The notes beneath the pieces were generated by a model, which had not been told where the DNA came from, made no database searches, and saw only the letters and a list, made by a program, of their open reading frames with translations. A stretch of 64,000 nt of DNA from Bosea sp. (in: a-proteobacteria) (GTDB lineage: Bacteria > Pseudomonadota > Alphaproteobacteria > Rhizobiales > Beijerinckiaceae). Location: NCBI RefSeq assembly GCF_023953965.1, contig NZ_JAMLIX010000001.1, forward strand, positions 806,001 to 870,000. The letters run 5' to 3'. A program made the translations under genes and the position numbers. The stretch's first letter is position 1. Each line of letters starts with the position of its first letter. This document shows, in pieces, positions 59,911-64,000 of the stretch.

Positions 59911-61463
59911 CGGAGGAAGCCCGCAAGGCCGGGGCCCACCGCCTCCTGCTGGCGGACGAGGCGGCAACAGTGCGGCTTGCCGCCGACATCGCCGCGATCC
60001 TGAAGCCCGGCGACATCGTCGCGCTCTCCGGCCATCTCGGCTCCGGCAAGTCGCTGCTCGCGCGCGCCATCCTGCGCGAGCTGGCGCAGGACCCGGCGCT
60101 GGAAGCCCCGAGCCCAACCTTCACACTCGTCCAGAGCTACGAGACGGCGCGCGGCACCGTGCTGCATGCCGATCTCTACCGTGTGCGCTCGCCCGACGAG
60201 CTCGACGATCTCGGGCTCGTCGAGGATATCGACCGGCTGATCCTGCTGGTCGAATGGCCGGACCGGGCCGGCACCCGCCTGCCGGCGGGACGGCGCCTCG
60301 ACATCGTGCTCGACGTCGACCCGGACAATCCCGAGACCGGCCGCATCGCCGCTCTTTCGGGCGGCGTCCTCTGGAAGCAGCGGCTCGCCATCGCGGTCGC
60401 CTCGCGCCGGCTGGTCGACGCCGCCGGCTGGGGTGCAGCGCGCCGCGACTTCATGCTCGGCGACGCCTCGACGCGCGCCTATGAGCGCCTGACGCAAGCC
60501 TCAGGCGAGACCGCCGTGCTGATGATCTCGCCGCCGCGCCCGGACGGGCCGCCGGTCAGGCTCGGCAAGCCCTACAGCGCGCTCGCCCATCTCGCCGAGA
60601 CCATCGAGGCTTTCGTCGCGATGGATCGCGGCCTGCGCTCGCTCGGCTATTCGGCGCCGGAGATTTTCGCCGAGGACCTGACCACCGGCCTCCTGCTGAT
60701 CGAGGATCTGGGCCACGAAGGCGTGATCGATGCGCAGCGCCGGCCGATCCCCGAGCGCTACGAGGCGGCGGCGCTCTGGCTCGCCGATCTCCACCGCCAC
60801 ACCCTGCCGTCGATCCTGCCGGTGGCCGAGGGGCGCGATCACACGCTGCCCGAATACGACCGCCAGGCGCTCGCCATCGAGACCGAGCTGATCCTGGAAT
60901 GGTATGCGCCCCACATCGCCGGCGTGACCTTGCCCGCGGTGACGCAGGCCGAGTTCGCCCGGATCTGGAACAGGCTCTTCGACGAGGTTCTGGCCGCGCC
61001 GACGACCTGGACGCTGCGCGACGTCCATTCGCCCAATCTGATCTGGCTGGAAAACCGCCTGGGCCATGCCCGGCTCGGCCTGATCGACTTCCAGGACGCG
61101 GTCAACGGCCACCCGGCCTATGACCTGGTCTCGCTCGGCCAGGATGCCCGCATCGACGTGCCGGCCGCGCTGGAACTGCGACTGCTCGCGGCCTATGGCG
61201 CGGCGCGGCGGGCCGAGACGCCGGATTTCGACCTCGCCGGCTTCGCCCGCGCCTACGCGATCCTCGGCGCCCAGCGCAACACCAAGATCGCCGGCATCTT
61301 CGCCCGCCTCGACAAGCGCGACGGCAAGCCGGACTATCTGAAGCACCTGCCGCGCGTCGAAGCCTACTTGCGCCGCAACCTCGAGCACCCCGCCCTCGAA
61401 GAGCTGAAGGGCTGGTACCAGGCGCATATGCCGAAGCTGTTCGAGACCGGCGCGGCGGACTAG
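59907..61463 (+). CDS. Fused TsaE / AmgK-like protein
   Basis: A 518-residue fusion. Residues 1-160 are the TsaE domain, with Walker A GHLGSGKSLLARAI and HADLYRVRSPDELDDLGL, needed for t6A modification of tRNA. Residues 180-518 are an aminoglycoside-phosphotransferase fold (DFMLGDASTRAYERL, catalytic RDVHSPNLIWL with Asp-x-His-x-x-Asn, and LIDFQDAVNGHPAYDLVSL), as in AmgK, the anomeric kinase of MurNAc/GlcNAc in peptidoglycan recycling. Such fusions occur in Rhizobiales. It overlaps the DivL-like gene by 4 bases. Confidence 0.9.
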   Translation: MTEEARKAGAHRLLLADEAATVRLAADIAAILKPGDIVALSGHLGSGKSLLARAILRELAQDPALEAPSPTFTLVQSYETARGTVLHADLYRVRSPDELDDLGLVEDIDRLILLVEWPDRAGTRLPAGRRLDIVLDVDPDNPETGRIAALSGGVLWKQRLAIAVASRRLVDAAGWGAARRDFMLGDASTRAYERLTQASGETAVLMISPPRPDGPPVRLGKPYSALAHLAETIEAFVAMDRGLRSLGYSAPEIFAEDLTTGLLLIEDLGHEGVIDAQRRPIPERYEAAALWLADLHRHTLPSILPVAEGRDHTLPEYDRQALAIETELILEWYAPHIAGVTLPAVTQAEFARIWNRLFDEVLAAPTTWTLRDVHSPNLIWLENRLGHARLGLIDFQDAVNGHPAYDLVSLGQDARIDVPAALELRLLAAYGAARRAETPDFDLAGFARAYAILGAQRNTKIAGIFARLDKRDGKPDYLKHLPRVEAYLRRNLEHPALEELKGWYQAHMPKLFETGAAD

Positions 61464-61566
61464 AGTATTTCCGCGTTTCTCCGAAGCGCGGACATACTCC
61501 AGCTCCTTGTTCTGTCGCATTTTCTTCACGCGAACCGGTGTCCACTTCGCTTGAAAATGCTCTAGT
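61463..61566. repeat. Composite palindromic intergenic repeat
   Basis: Two palindromes occupy the gap. One has outer arms GAGTAT / ATACTC (61463-61468 and 61494-61499) with inner TCCGCG / CGCGGA. The other has GCATTTTC / GAAAATGC (61517-61524 and 61553-61560) with the interior GAACCGGTGTCCACTTCGC, typical of a Rhizobiales repeat with the core AGCATTTTCAAGCGAAGTGG on the minus strand. It ends about 28 bases before the murU-like start. Confidence 0.75.
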
Positions 61567-61593
61567 CTCGAGCCGAACGATACGGAGATTCGC

Positions 61594-62334
61594 GTGACCT
61601 CAACCGCTTCGCCGCCGATCCGCCGGGCGATGGTGCTGGCGGCCGGGCTCGGGCAGCGCATGCGCCCGATCACCGACACGCTGCCGAAGCCGCTGGTCAG
61701 GATCGGCGGCAAGGCGATGCTGGACCATATGCTCGACAGGCTAGCCGATGCCGGCATCGCGGAGGCCGTGGTCAATGTCCATCACCTCGCCGGGCTCATC
61801 GAGGCGCATCTCGCCGCCCGCTCCCATCCGCGCATCGCGATCTCCGACGAGCGCGCCGAGCTGCTGGAGACCGGCGGCGGCGTGAAGAAGGCGCTGCCGC
61901 TGCTGGGGCCTGCACCCTTCTTCCACGTCAATTCCGACGCGCTCTGGCGCGAGACCGGCCGGCCCGCCATGCAGGCGATGGCGCAAGCCTGGGACCCGGA
62001 GCGGATGGACATGCTGCTCCTGCTCGCCGACCGTGAGACCAGCCTCGGCTTCGACGGTGCCGGCGACTTCTTCCTGGCCGATGACGGGCGGCTCACCCGG
62101 CGCGGCGGCGCCGTGAGCGCTCCTCATATCTATGCCGGCGTCGCCATCCTGAAGCCGGAGCTCTTCACCGACACGCCCGAGGGGCCGTTCTCCCTCAACC
62201 TGCTGTTCGACCGCGCCATTGCGCAGGGCCGCCTCTACGGCGAGCGGCTGGAGGGGCGCTGGCTGCATGTCGGCACGCCGGGCGCGATCGCCCCGGCCGA
62301 GGCCGCCTTCGCCGCCCAGCCGGTCGATGCCTGA
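61594..62334 (+). CDS. murU: Nucleotidyltransferase, MurU-like (N-acetylmuramate-1-phosphate uridylyltransferase)
   Basis: A 246-residue NTP-transferase. The N-terminal signature VLAAGLGQRMRPITDTLPKP and the VNVHHLAGLIEAHL and FFHVNSDALWRE blocks fit MurU, which turns MurNAc-1-P and UTP into UDP-MurNAc in peptidoglycan recycling. Location straight after an AmgK-type kinase supports this pathway. A repeat of about 100 bases separates them. It overlaps addB by 8 bases. Confidence 0.88.
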   Translation: MTSTASPPIRRAMVLAAGLGQRMRPITDTLPKPLVRIGGKAMLDHMLDRLADAGIAEAVVNVHHLAGLIEAHLAARSHPRIAISDERAELLETGGGVKKALPLLGPAPFFHVNSDALWRETGRPAMQAMAQAWDPERMDMLLLLADRETSLGFDGAGDFFLADDGRLTRRGGAVSAPHIYAGVAILKPELFTDTPEGPFSLNLLFDRAIAQGRLYGERLEGRWLHVGTPGAIAPAEAAFAAQPVDA

Positions 62335-64000
62335 GCTCAACCTGTTCAGCATCCCGGCCGGCGCCCCCTTCCTGGAGGTGCTGGCGCAGGCGATGCTCCA
62401 CGGCCGGCTGGGACCGGTCCATGACCCGGCCGATCCCGCCGCTATGGCGCGGACCACGCTCTACCTGCCGACGCGCCGGGCCGCGCGCGCCTTCGCCGCG
62501 ATCCTCGCCCAAAAGCTCGACGGCCGGCCGCTGCTGCTGCCGCGCATCGTCCCGCTCGGCGATCTCGACGAGGCCGAAACGGCGCTGATCGGCGCCGGCG
62601 CCTGGGCGCAAGGGCGCGTCGCGCCTGTCGCGCCGTTCGAACGCCGCATGCTGCTGACGCGGCTCGTCGATGCCTGGGGCCGCAGCGCCAACCGCAGCCA
62701 TCTGAGGCTCGACCCAGCCGAGCCCGCGCTGGTGCCGGCGACCCTGGCCGAAGCCTATGGGCTCGCCGGCGATCTCGCCGCCCTGCTCGACCAGATGCAG
62801 ACGGAGGGCGTGCCCGTCGAAAGGCTGGCCACGCTCGATGCCGCCCGCTTCGACAAGGTCTGGCAGCTCAATGCCGGCTTCCTCGCCATTCTCGGCGAGG
62901 CCTGGCCCGCAATCCTGGCCGAGCGCGGCGCCTGCGACCCGGCCGCCTTCCGAAACCGCATGCTCGCGGCCGAGCGTGACAGGCTCGTCGCCGGCGGCGC
63001 GACGGGGCCGATCATCGCCGCCGGCTCGACCGGAACGGTGCCCGCGACCGCACGGCTGCTCGCGGCGATCGCCCGGCTGCCGAACGGGGCCGTCGTCCTG
63101 CCCGGCATCGATCTCGGATTGGACCGGCGCGCCTGGGATGCGATCGCGAGGGAACCCGCGCCCTCGCATCCGCAGGCGGCCCTGCACCATCTGATGGAGA
63201 CGCTCCAGGCGGTCCGCGACGACGTGCGGGAACTGTCCGAGCCCGACCCTGCGCGCGCCGCGCGGGCCGCGCTGCTGCGCGAGGCGATGCTGCCGGCCTC
63301 GGTCACCGAGCTCTGGTCCGATGTCGCCGCCCGCGTCCCCGAGGCGATGGCGGCGGAAGGTTTCCGGGGCCTGCGCGTCGTCGAGGCCGCCGACGAGCGC
63401 GAGGAGGCGCTGATCGTCGCCATCGCGCTGCGCGAGACGCTGGAACGGCCCGGCGCCCATGCGGCGCTGGTGACGCCCGATCGCGGCCTCGCCGAGCGCG
63501 TCGCGGTCGAGCTCAGGCGCTGGGGCGTCGAGGTCGACGATTCCGCCGGCCTGCCGCTGGGACGCTGGCCGGCGGGCTCGCTCATGCGGCTGATCCTTGA
63601 AGCGGCGCTGGCACAGATGTCGCCGGCGACGCTGGTGCCGCTCCTCGCCCATCCGCTCTGCCGGCTGGGCCTGAGCCGCGAGGCGGTGACGCGCGGCGCG
63701 GCGGCACTCGAGATCGGGACATGGCGCGGCAACGCCGTCGGCCAGGGGCTGGCGGGTTTGCATGTCGCGCTCGGCCAATGGGGCGAGTTGCGGGAAGGAC
63801 GGCACGTACCCGGCCCGCGCAGGCGGCTCTCGGCGGATGGCCGGGCTGCCGCCACCACGCTGCTCAACGCGATCGAGCGTGCCGCCGCCCCGCTGCTCGA
63901 AGCGTTCTTTCTCGACGCGCCGTCGCTCGCGGCCGTTGCGGAGGCGGCCCGCGCGGCTGTCGCCGCCTTCAGCGCAGGCGAGGCCAGCGAGCCGCTCGCC
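62327..64000 (+). CDS. addB: Double-strand break repair protein AddB, N-terminal part (cut by window edge)
   Basis: 558 codons of a protein that continues past the right edge. It begins MPELNLFSIPAGAPFLEVLA, then TTLYLPTRRAARAFAAILAQKLDGRPLLLPRIVPLGDLDE, the conserved AddB N-terminus of Alphaproteobacteria. The central part has GLRVVEAADEREEALIVAIALRE, a helicase-like motif region; the C-terminal Fe-S nuclease domain is not in view. With AddA it processes DNA ends for homologous recombination. Start ATG 62327 overlaps the murU-like gene. Confidence 0.93.
   Translation, partial: MPELNLFSIPAGAPFLEVLAQAMLHGRLGPVHDPADPAAMARTTLYLPTRRAARAFAAILAQKLDGRPLLLPRIVPLGDLDEAETALIGAGAWAQGRVAPVAPFERRMLLTRLVDAWGRSANRSHLRLDPAEPALVPATLAEAYGLAGDLAALLDQMQTEGVPVERLATLDAARFDKVWQLNAGFLAILGEAWPAILAERGACDPAAFRNRMLAAERDRLVAGGATGPIIAAGSTGTVPATARLLAAIARLPNGAVVLPGIDLGLDRRAWDAIAREPAPSHPQAALHHLMETLQAVRDDVRELSEPDPARAARAALLREAMLPASVTELWSDVAARVPEAMAAEGFRGLRVVEAADEREEALIVAIALRETLERPGAHAALVTPDRGLAERVAVELRRWGVEVDDSAGLPLGRWPAGSLMRLILEAALAQMSPATLVPLLAHPLCRLGLSREAVTRGAAALEIGTWRGNAVGQGLAGLHVALGQWGELREGRHVPGPRRRLSADGRAAATTLLNAIERAAAPLLEAFFLDAPSLAAVAEAARAAVAAFSAGEASEPLA

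Noticed and set aside
59907..61463. A frameshift or assembly artefact joining tsaE and amgK
   Set aside because: The reading frame is continuous, both domains keep their motifs, and such fusions are known in Rhizobiales.
1..64000. tRNA, rRNA, CRISPR array, prophage or transposase genes
   Set aside because: All gaps were read by eye; no cloverleaf, regularly spaced repeat array, phage protein or transposase motif was recognised.

Overview
The window is 64 kb of GC-rich (roughly 70% by eye), densely packed bacterial chromosome. Gene content and order point to an alphaproteobacterium of the order Hyphomicrobiales (Rhizobiales), with Bosea and relatives my best guess; this is a judgement from protein character and synteny, not a database result. 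Pointers are: succinate dehydrogenase in the order sdhC-sdhD-sdhA-sdhB; an hmu-type haem importer beside hutX; the run rsmB / heparinase-like / purH; the run ahcY / DivL-like kinase / fused tsaE-amgK / murU-like / addB; a DUF1674 (SDHAF4-like) protein; and Rhizobiales-style palindromic repeats. No rRNA, tRNA, CRISPR array, phage or transposase gene was seen. 58 coding regions are listed, two of them cut by the window edges.

Layout. 1-6 kb: a GNAT fragment, glyoxalase II-type hydrolase, methyltransferase, accA, an L,D-transpeptidase lipoprotein and an M29 aminopeptidase. 6.2-12.8 kb: a seven-gene catabolic operon (FGGY kinase, SDR, complete sugar-type ABC importer, nucleoside hydrolase, unknown protein), preceded by a perfect 10-bp inverted repeat with widely spaced arms. 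12.8-19.3 kb: a short HTH-like protein facing a five-gene operon made of an Fbp/phosphonate-type ABC importer, a metallo-beta-lactamase-fold hydrolase and a divergent SurE nucleotidase. 19.3-30.8 kb: an MsbA-type ABC exporter, a D-threonine-aldolase-like enzyme, obgE, an RND efflux pump with its TetR regulator and a perfect operator palindrome, and a glutamine-amidotransferase / FAD-oxidase pair. 30.8-35 kb: sdhCDAB and pyrophosphatase. 35-38 kb: a phosphatase bracketed by two copies of a palindromic repeat, and a flippase-like membrane protein. 37.6-41.6 kb: haem acquisition, with hutX and an IsdG-like monooxygenase divergent from hmuTUV across an AT-rich regulatory region. 41.6-52.2 kb: cell-envelope and housekeeping genes (second L,D-transpeptidase, cyclopropane fatty acid synthase, HtpX, RsmB, heparinase-like protein, PurH, LtrA, YbaK). 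52.2-55.3 kb: DUF72 protein, a second D-amino-acid-oxidase-like enzyme and an AHL-lactonase-like hydrolase. 55.3-64 kb: ahcY with a tandem operator-like palindrome, then the DivL/TsaE-AmgK/MurU/AddB block.

How genes work together. AhcY clears S-adenosylhomocysteine left by methyltransferases such as RsmB and Cfa. SdhCDAB plus the SDHAF4-like protein form and mature complex II. HmuTUV, HutX and the IsdG-like enzyme form a haem import, handling and degradation chain. AmgK and MurU would recycle peptidoglycan sugars while the two L,D-transpeptidases remodel the wall. The points I find most worth following are the DivL-like kinase with tyrosine at the phospho-acceptor position, the ABC/MBL/SurE operon, the nucleoside-hydrolase/FGGY/SDR operon, and several strong unassigned palindromes in promoter regions.
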